A DNA stretch of 64,000 bases from JAWSVE01 sp033852115. GTDB lineage: Bacteria > Pseudomonadota > Gammaproteobacteria > Pseudomonadales > Cellvibrionaceae. Shown in pieces: positions 27,601-37,510 of the stretch. Position numbers and translations under genes: made by a program. The DNA lies in the NCBI GenBank assembly GCA_033852115.1, contig JAWSVE010000008.1:620001-684000 (forward strand). Direction: 5' to 3'. The notes under the pieces are model-generated. The model made no database searches. It was not told where the DNA came from and was given only the letters and a program-made list of their open reading frames with translations. The stretch's first letter is position 1; each line of letters starts with the position of its first letter.

Positions 27601-28347
27601 ATGCAAGATGAAGAACTGCTTCGCTACAGTCGACAAATTTTATTGCCCGATGTGGATGTCGAGGGCCAAGAGAAATTGTTGAATGCCAAGGTATTAATCG
27701 TTGGCTTGGGTGGTTTGGGTAGCCCAGTGGCAATGTATTTGGCGGCGGCGGGCGTAGGTGAGTTGTATCTGGCAGATTTTGATGAAGTGGATGTATCAAA
27801 TTTGCAACGGCAAATCGTGCATGCGAGTTCAAGAATTGGGGTTAACAAAGCACAGTCAGCACGACAACACTTGCTCGACATTAATCCACATTGCCGCGTA
27901 CGTTGTTATGAGTCGCGATTGACTGACGCCGAATGTGAGACGGTTTTCAACGAAGTCGATGCCGTGGTTGATTGTACTGACAATTTTTCCACACGGTTTA
28001 TGCTGAATCAGCTTTCAGTCAAAACGAAAACGCCGTTAGTGTCTGGCGCGGCTATCCGTTTAGAAGGGCAAGTTACTGTTTATGATCCACGTAGCGACGA
28101 GTCACCTTGTTATCGTTGCTTGTACGAATACATCGATGATAGCCAGCTGAGTTGTTCGCAAAATGGTGTGCTAGCACCACTGGTTGGTATTATTGGAAGT
28201 GTTCAAGCCACTGAAACAATAAAGTTGATTGCTGAATTCGGCCAACCACTCGTCGGTCGCTTGCTATTGCTTGACGCAAAATCTATGCAGTGGCGAGAGC
28301 TATTACTTAAGCGTGACCCTAAATGCCCTGTCTGTGGGGAACACTAG
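27601..28347 (+). CDS. moeB: MoeB/ThiF-family adenylyltransferase
   Basis: E1-like enzyme of 248 residues that adenylates the C-terminal glycine of a sulfur-carrier protein such as MoaD (molybdopterin synthesis) or ThiS. The start DEELLRYSRQILLPDVDVEGQEKL is characteristic of MoeB/HesA. The ATP-binding glycine motif VGLGGLGSPVAM, the DFDEVDVSNLQRQ Arg-finger region, and the zinc cysteines CYRC and CPVC are intact. I prefer ATG 27601 to an in-frame TTG 15 bases earlier. No other molybdopterin gene is in the window; the hemA-prfA-prmC-moeB linkage is seen in other gammaproteobacteria. Confidence 0.9.
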   Translation: MQDEELLRYSRQILLPDVDVEGQEKLLNAKVLIVGLGGLGSPVAMYLAAAGVGELYLADFDEVDVSNLQRQIVHASSRIGVNKAQSARQHLLDINPHCRVRCYESRLTDAECETVFNEVDAVVDCTDNFSTRFMLNQLSVKTKTPLVSGAAIRLEGQVTVYDPRSDESPCYRCLYEYIDDSQLSCSQNGVLAPLVGIIGSVQATETIKLIAEFGQPLVGRLLLLDAKSMQWRELLLKRDPKCPVCGEH

Positions 28348-28352
28348 GTTCT

Positions 28353-29780
28353 TTATCCGACAACGAAAAAAACAACGGTTGAGATAACAGCTGCGCCGAT
28401 AATGTTCAGCGCAAAACCTTCCCTTGCCATATCCCTTACTTCCATTTTTTCGGCGCTAAAGACAATGACATTTGGCGGAGTAGCTACGGGCAACATAAAA
28501 GCGCAACTGGCACTTAATGCGGCGGGTACCATGAGCAGTTTTGGATCAATCCCTGCGCCTACAGCCGCAGCCGCGAGCACCGGCATCAACATATTTGAGG
28601 TCGCGGTATTGCTAGTTATTTCTGTTAAGAAAGTGACGCCAAGGCAAACGAGTAAGATCGTTAAAAATGTGGGAAGGTTTGCTAAGCCAGATAAAGCGTT
28701 ACCGAGTGATTCACTAATGCCTGTGGTTGTAAAAGCGCTGGCTAATGACAATCCACCGGCAAAAAGAATAAATACCCCCCAAGGAATTTTTACAGCGTGT
28801 TCCCAATCGAGCAGTCGCTCCTTGTGATGCGACGTGTTCGTGCCCCTAGCGTCGTCTCCTGCGGGAATGAGAAAGAGTGCAATGACGGCGATAAACGCCA
28901 CGGCTGCGTCGTTCGCTGTGTCTAAACCAAAGAGCGCCTGCCAACCGCCGAACGGATTACCGCGTGTGATCCAAGCCAGTGCTGTGAGTGAAAAAATAAC
29001 AAGAACGCGTTTTTGAGCTGTTGTCCAAGGGCCTGGATCGGGAAGCGTTAGTTGCCCACCCGAAGAAAGGTTTCGTGTTAACCACCAACCGGCAAGGGGC
29101 AATAAACAAACAACAACCGGCAGTCCCCAAGTCATCCAGTCAACGAGCGTGAGTGTTTCACCCGTCGCTTCTTTGTAATGACTCATAAACACCAAATTGG
29201 GTGGGCTACCAATGTGGGTGCCCATGCCCCCGATGCTGCAACCGTAGGCCACGCCCAATAACAGTGGAAGAGCGAGCTTTTTGTCTTCGGCTTTTTCTAT
29301 CACCGCGAGTACGATAGGCAATAGCATAATCGCTGTTGCTGTGTTGGAAATCCACATCGACAACACCGCGCCTGCGATCATAAAACCAAACACAATGCGT
29401 CGACTGCTGTGGCTGCCAGTCAGTTTAACCATGCCAATAGCCAGCTGTTGGTGGGTGTTGGTTTTTTCCATGGCTTTCGAAAGCAGGCTGCCGCCAATGA
29501 ATAACATCACTAAGGGGTGACCGTAAGCGGCGGCGATCTGCTGTCCACTCAATACACCAAGTAAGGGAAATGCGCCCAGAGGAATCAGTGATGTTGCAGG
29601 AATTGGAATGGGTTCAAAGATCCACCATGTCGCGCATAGACCAGCGACACCGCCAGCAATACAGGCTTCCGTCGACCAACCGGCGGCGTTCATGCTAAGA
29701 CCTATTGCGAGAGCAAGCAGCCCGCCGAGCCAAAGGGAATGGTGTTTTATGGTTGCGGTGATTTTCGAAGGATGTGCCAT
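28353..29780 (-). CDS. DASS-family (SLC13) divalent anion:Na+ symporter
   Basis: Polytopic inner-membrane transporter of 475 residues with about eleven to twelve hydrophobic segments. The two repeat-related SNT motifs that bind Na+ and a carboxylate are visible: MWISNTATAIMLLPI and ITSNTATSNMLMPV. Segment GTHIGSPPNLVFMSHY is also typical. DASS members import dicarboxylates, citrate or sulfate; the substrate cannot be read here. The gene ends five bases from convergent moeB and starts 32 bases downstream of the MATE gene. Confidence 0.9.
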   Translation of the reverse strand: MAHPSKITATIKHHSLWLGGLLALAIGLSMNAAGWSTEACIAGGVAGLCATWWIFEPIPIPATSLIPLGAFPLLGVLSGQQIAAAYGHPLVMLFIGGSLLSKAMEKTNTHQQLAIGMVKLTGSHSSRRIVFGFMIAGAVLSMWISNTATAIMLLPIVLAVIEKAEDKKLALPLLLGVAYGCSIGGMGTHIGSPPNLVFMSHYKEATGETLTLVDWMTWGLPVVVCLLPLAGWWLTRNLSSGGQLTLPDPGPWTTAQKRVLVIFSLTALAWITRGNPFGGWQALFGLDTANDAAVAFIAVIALFLIPAGDDARGTNTSHHKERLLDWEHAVKIPWGVFILFAGGLSLASAFTTTGISESLGNALSGLANLPTFLTILLVCLGVTFLTEITSNTATSNMLMPVLAAAAVGAGIDPKLLMVPAALSASCAFMLPVATPPNVIVFSAEKMEVRDMAREGFALNIIGAAVISTVVFFVVG

Positions 29781-29812
29781 GAAAACCTCTAGAAGATTAT
29801 GCTTTATTATGA

Positions 29813-31159
29813 TTATTCAAAGTGCCGCGCGTATTTTTCAGGTCCTCGCAGGGCTATCCAGCCCATTAAAATAACGGCGACTAAGGCTAGTCCCAGGCTT
29901 AGGCTCCACCACAGGCCGGAGAGGCCAAATTCTTTCTCAATCGATAACCAGTAGCCGACCGGTAACCCGATGACCCAAAACGCAAATAAGTTAGCCAAGG
30001 TAGATGGTAATGGTTTACCCATGCCACGTAAAACACCGGAGCATACCACTTGAATACCGTCAAACACTTGAAAAGCAGCAGCGATGGGTAAGATGTACGC
30101 AGCCGCTTGAATAAGTGATGCATCGACGGAAAAAAAACGAGGCAGTTGTTCTTTAAACACTAAAAATATAACAGCGGAAATTATCATCATCGCGCCACCG
30201 GCGACAATGGCAACCCAAGCCGCGTGATTTGCTTGTCGATAGTGGTGCGCACCAATAAGGTTACCTACTCGCGTCGCGGCACCTTGCGAAATTCCCAGCG
30301 GTATCATAAACGATACGGATGCGATGTTGAGGGCGACCGTATGGGCGGCAAGTGATAGTTCTCCTAGCCTACCTGCGATAAAGGTGCCGCATGAGAATGC
30401 TAGAATTTCTAACCCAATTTGGGTGGCGACAGGTAAACCCACTTGAATAATTTTGACAAATTCTTTGAGCCGATAGACTTCACGTTGAATCGGCAACCAG
30501 ACGCCTTCAATTAATTTAAAGCGCAAGCACCAGGCAAGCAATGCTATAAACATAAAAGCACGCGTGACGGCACTCGCGATAGCCGCGCCTTCCAACCCTA
30601 GCTCTGGGAAGCCAAAATGTCCGAAGATAAGACCATAGTTTCCAATAAAATTAACCACATTCGCAATCACCGCAATCCACAACATCGGCTGCACAATTTC
30701 GCGACCCTGCAAGTACTGACGGAAAGCAATAAACAAAAAGAATGCTGGCACGGACCATAACTGAAGGGTCAAATAGGTCGAGGCCAATGTGACTAACGTC
30801 GCGTCTTGTCGAAACCACAATAAAATGTGCTGCGTACTGAGTAGCAGGCAAATCACCGGCACACTAATAACAATGGCGAGCACGATGCCGCGTTGTAATG
30901 CACGACTGGCATGATCTTGTCGCCCTGCACCATGGGCTTGGCTTACCAATGGATCAATTCCCTGTATAAGCCCCATGCCAGACCACAACAAAGCATACAG
31001 CCAGGCATTGGCAATGGATGACGCCGCCAATGCTTGCACGGAAAGCCGCCCCACCATGATCGTGTCAACAATACCCAACAGCATAATGCTCAGTTGCGCA
31101 CCGGCAGCGGGAATGGCAAGTTTTAATAGTGGGGGGAGTTGTTGCTTAAGAATTGACAC
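29813..31159 (-). CDS. MATE-family multidrug efflux transporter (NorM-like)
   Basis: Twelve-helix Na+ or H+-coupled exporter of 448 residues. The N-terminal KLAIPAAGAQLSIMLLGIVDTIMVGRL carries the conserved MATE Q/G and MVG pattern, and the mirror segment in the second half (VALNIASVSFMIPLGISQGAATRVGNLIGA) is equally typical. NorM members export cationic drugs and dyes. A short gap to the DASS gene suggests co-transcription. Coupling ion and substrate are not determinable. Confidence 0.92.
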   Translation of the reverse strand: MSILKQQLPPLLKLAIPAAGAQLSIMLLGIVDTIMVGRLSVQALAASSIANAWLYALLWSGMGLIQGIDPLVSQAHGAGRQDHASRALQRGIVLAIVISVPVICLLLSTQHILLWFRQDATLVTLASTYLTLQLWSVPAFFLFIAFRQYLQGREIVQPMLWIAVIANVVNFIGNYGLIFGHFGFPELGLEGAAIASAVTRAFMFIALLAWCLRFKLIEGVWLPIQREVYRLKEFVKIIQVGLPVATQIGLEILAFSCGTFIAGRLGELSLAAHTVALNIASVSFMIPLGISQGAATRVGNLIGAHHYRQANHAAWVAIVAGGAMMIISAVIFLVFKEQLPRFFSVDASLIQAAAYILPIAAAFQVFDGIQVVCSGVLRGMGKPLPSTLANLFAFWVIGLPVGYWLSIEKEFGLSGLWWSLSLGLALVAVILMGWIALRGPEKYARHFE

Positions 31160-31235
31160 AGTCGCGGAATCGTTAAATTTTGGATGCGCTAGTGTAAGGT
31201 CCGCTGTCTAGTTTGGCTACGTTGAATTTAAAGCA

Positions 31236-31264
31236 TAAAAAAAGGGCTGCAAAGCAGCCCTAAA
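31236..31264 (-). terminator. Rho-independent terminator of TonB receptor gene
   Basis: Hairpin GGGCTGC (31244-31250), loop AAA, GCAGCCC (31254-31260). Read on the minus strand it is followed by seven T. It lies about 30 bases past the receptor stop codon. Confidence 0.9.
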
Positions 31265-31291
31265 TATTCCTGGATCCAGCGGGGAAAATAA

Positions 31292-34243
31292 TTATTCAAA
31301 GGTGTAGGTTGCTTGGACAAAATAGGTTCGTCCAATTGGGTCCTGTGTACGTGTTTCGAGGCCACCAACCACTGGAAGTGCTTGTGGTTCTTTATCGAAT
31401 AGGTTGTTTGCGCCTAATGATAGATTCAGACTCCCGTTAAATGCTTCCTCGAATTCGTAACCATAGCGGAAATCTACAACAGTATAGGCGTCGATCTTCT
31501 CTGGGCCTGCAGGTGGAGTATTAAAGCCATTGATATCGCCTGTATACCCTAGACCACCGCCCCAGGATGGGCCGGTAGATGCATCAAACTCCATTTCGCT
31601 GGCATGGTTAATCGTGAAACCAATATTGTGGTTGTTGATCAGCCAGCCTAAGTTGAGTTGGTGGTTAAACTCTGAGATAGGGGGCGCGATATCCGTTTGA
31701 CCATTTTGCTTACCGGCTGCATCAGCAGTATCGCCAAATGGGTCGAGATAGTCGTATTTACTGTACCAAGTTGTTGACCAGTTCGCGCTGAGGAATCCAG
31801 CGGCACCCATATCTAGGTTGTACTTAATTCGGAAGTCGACAACGTCTACTTCTACGTTAGCCACATTCCCAGGTTTACGTGTCACTTGGTTTACAGATAG
31901 ATCAGCGTTACGAATGATATCGGGATTGCCTTCTCCGTTATCAACCCAAGGGCGGAAAAGGTTTTCTGCTGCGGTGAGGTCATTTTCGACCAAGTCGTTC
32001 CATTCGTCGATTGTTAAACCTCTCGATGTCAAGAAATTGCCCAGGTCTACACGAAGTACATCTTGTTGGCTGAGACGAATTATACGATCTTGATAATCAA
32101 TCACTTGATAATCAAGACTTAGTTCTAGGTCGTCCGTCGCCTTCCAAGTAGCACCGATATTGTAAATAGTAGATTCTTCTGGATCGAGAAGTGGGTTACC
32201 ATCAGAGCAAGACAGGGTACCCGCTAACCTTCCATCCAAAGCTGGATCGTTTCCTGAAAAAACTTCGCCACATGACGGGTTATCTACAGCAGTAACCTCA
32301 GATAGGGTTGGGGCTAGGAAGCCTTGGCCTGCTGATGCTCGCAAAGAAAGTGAGTCAATAGGTGTGTATCTTATCGAAACCTTTGGTACCGCAGCAGAAA
32401 CGTCTAAGTCTTTGAAGTCTTCGTAACGTGCGGCGACCGTTAACTCTAAATTATCCAGTAGCGGAACTAAAGTCTCGAAGAATACAGAGTTGACCTGTGA
32501 CTCAGAGATTGATTTTCCGCGTACACCATTAATCTGAGCTGAATTGTAATCTAAATTTGCTGGCCCTCCGCTCGCAGAAGCCGTTGGGAATTCAGTACTC
32601 GCAGTTCTTTGGAACGCACTACCCTGTATTTTGTAATGCTCTTTACGACTTTGAGCGCCCGCGGCTAATTGAACAGCACCAGCGGGCAGTTCAAATAAAT
32701 CACCACTTACAAAACCTTCTAAGCTGGAGTAGTCAGTACGAGTCGACTGATAGCTAGACTTTTGATAAAGCCAATCAACCAACCCTTGATCATTATGAGT
32801 ACATCCAGCTGCTGTGCCAATCTCGCATGGATTGTACGAGGCGGACAGGGGGCTTGCGCTGAAGAATGGATTAAACCATTGGTTGCCATTCTCGCCTCCC
32901 CTACCTTCTAAAGCTTATTGGAGCCGGTCGAGGTTCAGAACATGGCCGTCGATATTCGTACTAGTGGTCGCCGCGGTATAGTATGTTTCACCTGACCACC
33001 CTGAGGACCCAATGTTAAATTCAGTACCCAGTGCAATTGAGCTGGTTATGTAGTTAAATTCGCTATCGTCAGAGCCGCGGTCATCTAAATGTGACGGCTG
33101 CGTCGCTCCATTATTTGAAAATGGTCTCCAGTAAAAAGGACTTGCACTTCCAGGAAAGCCAGCAAAAGTTAGGTTGTTTGCATCATGAGAGGCAGGGATG
33201 TTGAGCAACGTATTGGAACCGATTTCCCCGGTTGATGGAGACGCAATTAAAATTGAATTGCGGTCATTGTGGTTAATTAACATCTTGAGCGCGATATCGT
33301 CAGTTAGTTGATAAGTTGTAGATACATACGCAGTTAAGTTGTCGTAAGGGCGTTTGTAGTCTTGATACGCACCGTACTCAAAGGTACAAAAGTAAGCTGG
33401 AACAGATGCACTTATCGGTAAAGCTGGAATACCACTGGGGTATGCCCCTGCTTGGCCATCGTCAGTTAAGCCATCATTCGCGCTGCCACATTCTGGGTCG
33501 ATTACCGGCACCCCACCGAATACGTTAAGGTTAAAAGAACCTGGGTTGCCCAGCGGGCTAGAGTCATTATCTGCGCGTAAATACTTCGGACGATCCGACC
33601 GATAGACCGCATCTTCGCGCTCTGAATATTCTAGAGCGGCAACAATATCTAATTTATCTGTCGATGTGCCCCAGAGACCTGAAATTTTGGTTTCGTCTGA
33701 AGTCCACTGTGCATCTTTATTATAGTAGCCCGTAACTTTGACGCCTTCATAAGACTGAATTGGTACTAGGTTAACGACGCCTGCAACTGCGTCTGTCCCA
33801 TAGAGCGCCGCTCCACCATCAAGAATTACATCAACTTGGCTTAGGGCGATATCAGGAACAATAGCTGATACTGCACCGGAGTTGAGTACTCGACGTCCAT
33901 CAAATAGTGTTAGAGTACTGGAGGTACCTAGCCCCCGGAGGTTAAACCTTGCAGAGTTACCGTCCTGTTGCCCATCGGCAGTACCTAAAACGTTTGCTAC
34001 AGTGTCGACGTTGGCAGTGTATGTTAAATCGCGAAGGTAGGGCCCCATGTCCGAGTACCCAGATTGCTGAATTTCAATCGCGTTGATTGTTTCAACAGGT
34101 GAGGCCATATCGAACTTTTCGCGTTTCAAGTAAGAGCCGGTGACAACAATCTCCTCAACCGCTTCATCATCCTGCGCCACAGCACTTAGCGGAATGGCTA
34201 AGGAACAGCAGAGCATGCTTAAGTAGAGTTTATTACGTCTCAT
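31292..34243 (-). pseudogene. TonB-dependent receptor interrupted by one in-frame TAA
   Basis: Outer-membrane active-transport receptor of the large Oar/Xanthomonas-Caulobacter-like type. Conceptual length is 983 codons in a single frame, with a TAA at 32915-32917 (codon 443). Upstream part: signal peptide (1-23, ending AVAQ), short TonB-box region EEIVVTGSYLKR, plug domain with ARFNLRGLGTSSTLTLFDGRRV and VDVILDGGAALYGTDAVAGVVN, then first barrel strands. After the stop, the same frame resumes with ALEGRGGENGNQWFNPFFS, which is the usual continuation of this family, and runs through to the C-terminal barrel strand RTYFVQATYTFE. Only the one stop is wrong, so the gene is very recently inactivated, read through, or a sequencing error. 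Confidence 0.88.
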
Positions 34244-34688
34244 AGAACTTCTTCCCCTTTCTATTTTTATTAATGTCTAGCTTAAAACGTGTGTTGATTT
34301 TGGTGGTACTTCTGAAAAATTGTTTATTTTTATTTTTTTAGGCCGAGCGAGGCCGCGTGTCTCAATGAGACGCGTTTACAAAAGCCTTAAGTGGCTTTTG
34401 TGGTTTAAAACTTTTTACTTAACGTTTTTGTGATGCGTGGTAAGTGGAGATTTGATCCGTTATCGAGTTGAAAATATTGTTATTGTTTTTTTGTCTAGCC
34501 GCGCTGGTTTTTCTGTGCCGTTTATTATCTTAATTTTTTATCGCTTACATATCGCGAGGTATTTTGCGGGCTACTTCACAGACTTAAGTCCGATACTAAA
34601 CCGGCCGGGCGTAATGTCAAGCAGGGCGTTAATGAAATTGTTTGGTTGTGTGTAAAGAAATGTCCAACAATATAGTTTGTAAGTCAAA
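34244..34688. other. Intergenic region upstream of TonB receptor
   Basis: A 445-base AT-rich gap with no convincing gene; a 72-codon open frame on the plus strand at 34437-34655 looks random. It must hold the receptor promoter; AGAAAGGGGAAG precedes the receptor ATG as ribosome site. Two inverted repeats are present (34355-34374 imperfect, 34378-34401 perfect). Confidence 0.55.
34378..34401. terminator. Inverted repeat between amidotransferase and TonB receptor genes
   Basis: Perfect nine-base arms ACAAAAGCC/GGCTTTTGT with a six-base loop. Low GC and no long T tract; it may be a terminator for the upstream amidotransferase transcript or an operator for the receptor. Confidence 0.35.
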
Positions 34689-35408
34689 CTAAAAAATTGG
34701 TTGTTCTGAATAGTAGAAAAATTCTAATAGCCACTCGATAGGCTTTGTATTTTGTTTATATTTATCAATAGCTTGGAGCGACTCTTTTAGGTGTTCTGGT
34801 TCGAAAATGGCGCGTCGTTTTTCTAGTAGAAATCGTAGGTATCCCTTAGAAAATTCTGGGTGCCCTTGAAGTGTAAAGATAAAATCGGAAATAAAATAAC
34901 CGCCATTATTACAAAATGTATTGGTGGCGAATTGTTCGGCTTGCGGCGGTAAATCAATAACTTGGTCTTGATGTGTGACTAAAATTGAAAAACTTTCAGT
35001 CGGTTTGCTCAGCCAAATTGGGGCGTGTGCAATGGAGAATGTTGCAACACCAATTCCCCAGCCCTTTGGGCTTTTTTCGACTTTCCCGCTGAGCGCGTGA
35101 GCAATAATTTGATGCCCAAAACAAATGCCGACGAGCTTTCGTTTTTCGTGATGGCATGCCTGAATGAATTCTTGTAAAGCGGTAATCCAGTCGAGCTCCT
35201 CGTAAGCACTGTGGCGACTGCCAGTAATAAGATAAGCATCACAGTCGCTGGTAGACTTGGGCAGCTGCCCTTTATCCACCGCGTAGCGATTAAACCGTAG
35301 TCGTGAGTCGGCGGCTTTTAATGTATTTTCGAACATATCGGCGTAGCTGCCGAATTGTTGGCTGATAGGCGAAGGGAGTGATTCAGCTTCGAGAATGCCA
35401 ATCAACAT
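34689..35408 (-). CDS. Class I glutamine amidotransferase-like protein
   Basis: Stand-alone type 1 amidotransferase domain of 239 residues, similar to GMP-synthase-like predicted amidotransferases such as YfeJ. The nucleophile elbow LVGICFGHQ gives C96, the oxyanion region is ITGSRHSAYE (61-70), and the catalytic His-Glu pair is in LQGHPEFSKGY. There is no synthetase domain and no obvious partner next door, so the acceptor reaction is unknown; members in some bacteria act on gamma-glutamyl amine substrates. Confidence 0.87.
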   Translation of the reverse strand: MLIGILEAESLPSPISQQFGSYADMFENTLKAADSRLRFNRYAVDKGQLPKSTSDCDAYLITGSRHSAYEELDWITALQEFIQACHHEKRKLVGICFGHQIIAHALSGKVEKSPKGWGIGVATFSIAHAPIWLSKPTESFSILVTHQDQVIDLPPQAEQFATNTFCNNGGYFISDFIFTLQGHPEFSKGYLRFLLEKRRAIFEPEHLKESLQAIDKYKQNTKPIEWLLEFFYYSEQPIF

Positions 35409-35498
35409 GGTCTGGCTCGAGGGTCCGGTTAATGTAATCGTCAGGCTAGCGTATGCTTTATTGGTGGTTATGAGAAGGGTAGAGGAGAGTATTTAAAT

Positions 35499-35536
35499 CT
35501 ATAGCGGCATTGGAAGGGTTCACAATACCGCTATAG
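35499..35536 (-). terminator. Hairpin downstream of small beta-rich protein gene
   Basis: Fourteen-base arms CTATAGCGGCATTG/CAATACCGCTATAG with one mismatch and a ten-base loop, nine bases past the stop codon on the minus strand. The trailing sequence is AT-rich rather than a clean T tract. Confidence 0.5.
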
Positions 35537-35545
35537 TGTTAGCAA

Positions 35546-35845
35546 CTAGGATGCGCGAGTGCCCGTAAGATCAGAAGATCCGAACATGCCTAGGCTGACT
35601 TTTCCAGAAATTGTGTCGCCATCAACAGTGGCATCAAATTTTAAGGTGACAGGCATAGGTTTGGTTAGCGCAATTGACCACTTAGCATTATTACCGTCGA
35701 CTGATGCGTCGGCGATGTCTTCCGCTCCCATGGCTGTTTCCATGCGGCCAGTAAGTGCGCCACCTTCAGTGGATAGCGTTAATGTGCCTTTTTGTTCTCC
35801 CATTGGGGTATTCATTGATACTTCCCAGGTTCCGTCGACTGACAT
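35546..35845 (-). CDS. Small beta-rich protein, paralogue of the protein at 61156
   Basis: Protein of 99 residues without signal peptide, made almost wholly of short beta strands: DGTWEVSMNTPMGEQKGTLTL, GGALTGRME, IADASVDGNNAKWSIALTKPM, KFDATVDGDTISGKVSLG, SSDLTGTRAS. This strand pattern (GxW...GxxTG...DGxxIxGxxxxG...FTGxR) is the same as in the secreted protein at 61156-61512, and I recall it as a C-terminal module of amidohydrolase-like proteins. I start at the ATG read from 35845 because GGGAGA lies upstream; the frame is open further to 35914. Function unknown. Confidence 0.75.
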   Translation of the reverse strand: MSVDGTWEVSMNTPMGEQKGTLTLSTEGGALTGRMETAMGAEDIADASVDGNNAKWSIALTKPMPVTLKFDATVDGDTISGKVSLGMFGSSDLTGTRAS

Positions 35846-36098
35846 GTGCGTATCTCCCGCAAATAGCTTTATGTTGATCTCATTATAGTGTGCTGTAGAG
35901 GATAAATTATCCAATGCCAGCGACTATACCAAGCTAATGCGACAATACAACTGTGACCAGTCAGCTATTTGTGACCACCAAGGACCAGTATCTAGATTTT
36001 GGTCACGGGTTCTGGTTGCGGTTTTTTGTTTGGCTATAAATTCATGCCTTGTTTTCGTGTGATAACTTCCTTAGGGTGCTCTGCCGGGAGGATCTAGC

Positions 36099-37097
36099 GT
36101 GTTTAAAATGTCTGTACTTGATCAATCGCCTGTGAGAACGGGTGGTGAGGCGCCCCAGGCGCTGGAAGAAACAATAACCCTTGCGAAGCTTTGTGATGAG
36201 TGGGGATATCACCGATTTTGGGTGTCGGAGCATCATGCGTCCAATGCGCTGGCAGGGTGCTCACCAGAAGTGTTACTCGCTCGCTTGGGGGCAGAAACTA
36301 AGAGAATACGGTTGGGGTCTGGTGGTGTGATGCTGCCACATTATAGTCCTTATAAAGTAGCGGAAAACTTTAAGCTTTTGGAGGCGTTATATCCCGGTCG
36401 AATTGACCTAGGCGTCGGTCGTGCGCCGGGTACGGATCCTTTTACTGCAGCGGCCCTGCGCTATGGCGCGGCGCGCGGTCCCGAGCACTTCCCTAGTATG
36501 GTGTCTGACTTAAGCGCATTGTTGAGGGACGAAAGCCCAACTACGCGTGGGATGGAGCAGGCTCGAGCCTTCCCAAAAGTTGAACATGTCCCTGAGTTGT
36601 GGATGCTGAGCTCTAGTGAAGACAGTGCCTACCTTGCTGCTGAGCAGGGGCTTCCCTACAGCTTTGCGTACTTTATTAACCCTAATATTTCTCCCGATAT
36701 TTTCGACATCTATCGCAAGCGTTTTAAGTCGTCGGCAACGTTATCTTCGCCCTATACGAGCTTGGGGATTTTCGTTATCTGTGCTGATACGGAAGAAGAG
36801 GCATTGCGGTTGTCTCGCAGCCGAGACTTGTGGTTTGTTCGGCTACTGCGCGGTGACCCGGGACCTTTCCCCAGTGTAGAAGAAGCGGAGGCCTATCCTT
36901 ATTCCCAAGGTGAGCTAGAAATGTTGGCGCACAATCGTAGTAAGCGAGCCGTGGGGACCCCGGAGCAGGTTAAGGCGAAGCTGATGGCGCTGCAGGAACA
37001 GTTTGGTATCGATGAGTTCGTGGTGGTTAGCATCACGTTTGATTTTGAGGCGCGATTAAAATCCTACGAATTGCTTGCGGATGCCTTTTCACTTTAG
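36099..37097 (+). CDS. Luciferase-like monooxygenase (LLM class, MsnO8-type)
   Basis: TIM-barrel flavin-dependent oxidoreductase of 332 residues. It matches the single-component LLM group whose N-terminus is VLDQSPV and which carries FWVSEHHASNALAGCSPEV, GSGGVMLPHYSPYKVAENF and YPGRIDLGVGRAPGTD. The C-terminal half has VGTPEQVKAKL, a typical LLM segment. These enzymes use FMNH2 and O2 to oxidise small organic molecules; most members have no known substrate. GTG 36099 is supported by GGGAGG seven bases upstream; an ATG nine bases in is possible. The gene stands alone. Confidence 0.9.
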   Translation: MFKMSVLDQSPVRTGGEAPQALEETITLAKLCDEWGYHRFWVSEHHASNALAGCSPEVLLARLGAETKRIRLGSGGVMLPHYSPYKVAENFKLLEALYPGRIDLGVGRAPGTDPFTAAALRYGAARGPEHFPSMVSDLSALLRDESPTTRGMEQARAFPKVEHVPELWMLSSSEDSAYLAAEQGLPYSFAYFINPNISPDIFDIYRKRFKSSATLSSPYTSLGIFVICADTEEEALRLSRSRDLWFVRLLRGDPGPFPSVEEAEAYPYSQGELEMLAHNRSKRAVGTPEQVKAKLMALQEQFGIDEFVVVSITFDFEARLKSYELLADAFSL

Positions 37098-37111
37098 CTT
37101 ATTGCAGAGCA

Positions 37112-37143
37112 ATCGCTACGGCAGGCTTTACTGCCACAGCGAT
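37112..37143. terminator. Hairpin between convergent LLM and YdcH genes
   Basis: Arms ATCGCTACGGCAG/CTGCCACAGCGAT (11 of 13 pair) with a six-base loop, 15 bases after the LLM stop. No T tract follows. Confidence 0.45.
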
Positions 37144-37220
37144 GCCAACGCGATTTTATAAGGTGATATGATAAAAAGGCGGTTTTGGCGAGATGGTTGT
37201 CGCCGCTATGATTGTTACCG

Positions 37221-37475
37221 CTATGCCTGCGCCGCTTCGTAGTTCTTGATAATATCGTACAGCTGGTCTTTAAGTTTTAATCGCTGCAGTTTTTTAGATT
37301 CTAAATATTCATCGCTGGTATTTTCGGCACCCGTCTCGATTCGATGAACTTCGTGTTCGGTATCGTGATATTCCGCAAAAAGGCGTGCGAAGTGGGCGTT
37401 GTTCATTTTGAGTTCATGAATTGCTTTTTCGCTTTCGGGGAATTCGTGGTGAAGGTCGTGTTTTTCTATCATCAT
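37221..37475 (-). CDS. YdcH/DUF465 family small coiled-coil protein
   Basis: Protein of 84 residues that is almost entirely charged alpha helix: MIEKHDLHHEFPE, then HELKMNNAHFARLFAEYHDTEHEVHRIE, and LKLKDQLYDIIKNYEAA. This is the DUF465 (YdcH) pattern, including the DLHHEFPE start and a helix-turn-helix hairpin. Function is unknown although it is widespread in proteobacteria. Two tandem ATG codons begin it, with GGGACG upstream. Confidence 0.88.
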   Translation of the reverse strand: MMIEKHDLHHEFPESEKAIHELKMNNAHFARLFAEYHDTEHEVHRIETGAENTSDEYLESKKLQRLKLKDQLYDIIKNYEAAQA

Positions 37476-37510
37476 AAAGCGTCCCAAGATCTATCAACTG
37501 ATTGAATGGC

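Noticed and set aside
31292..32782. Independent TonB barrel protein of 496 residues beginning at TTG 32782
   Set aside because: The reading frame continues upstream to the stop at 32915 and on into the receptor; the TTG has no ribosome site, so it is only the 3' part of the broken gene.
34437..34655. 72-codon plus-strand open frame between the receptor and amidotransferase
   Set aside because: AT-rich, hydrophobic by chance, with no ribosome site and no family resemblance.
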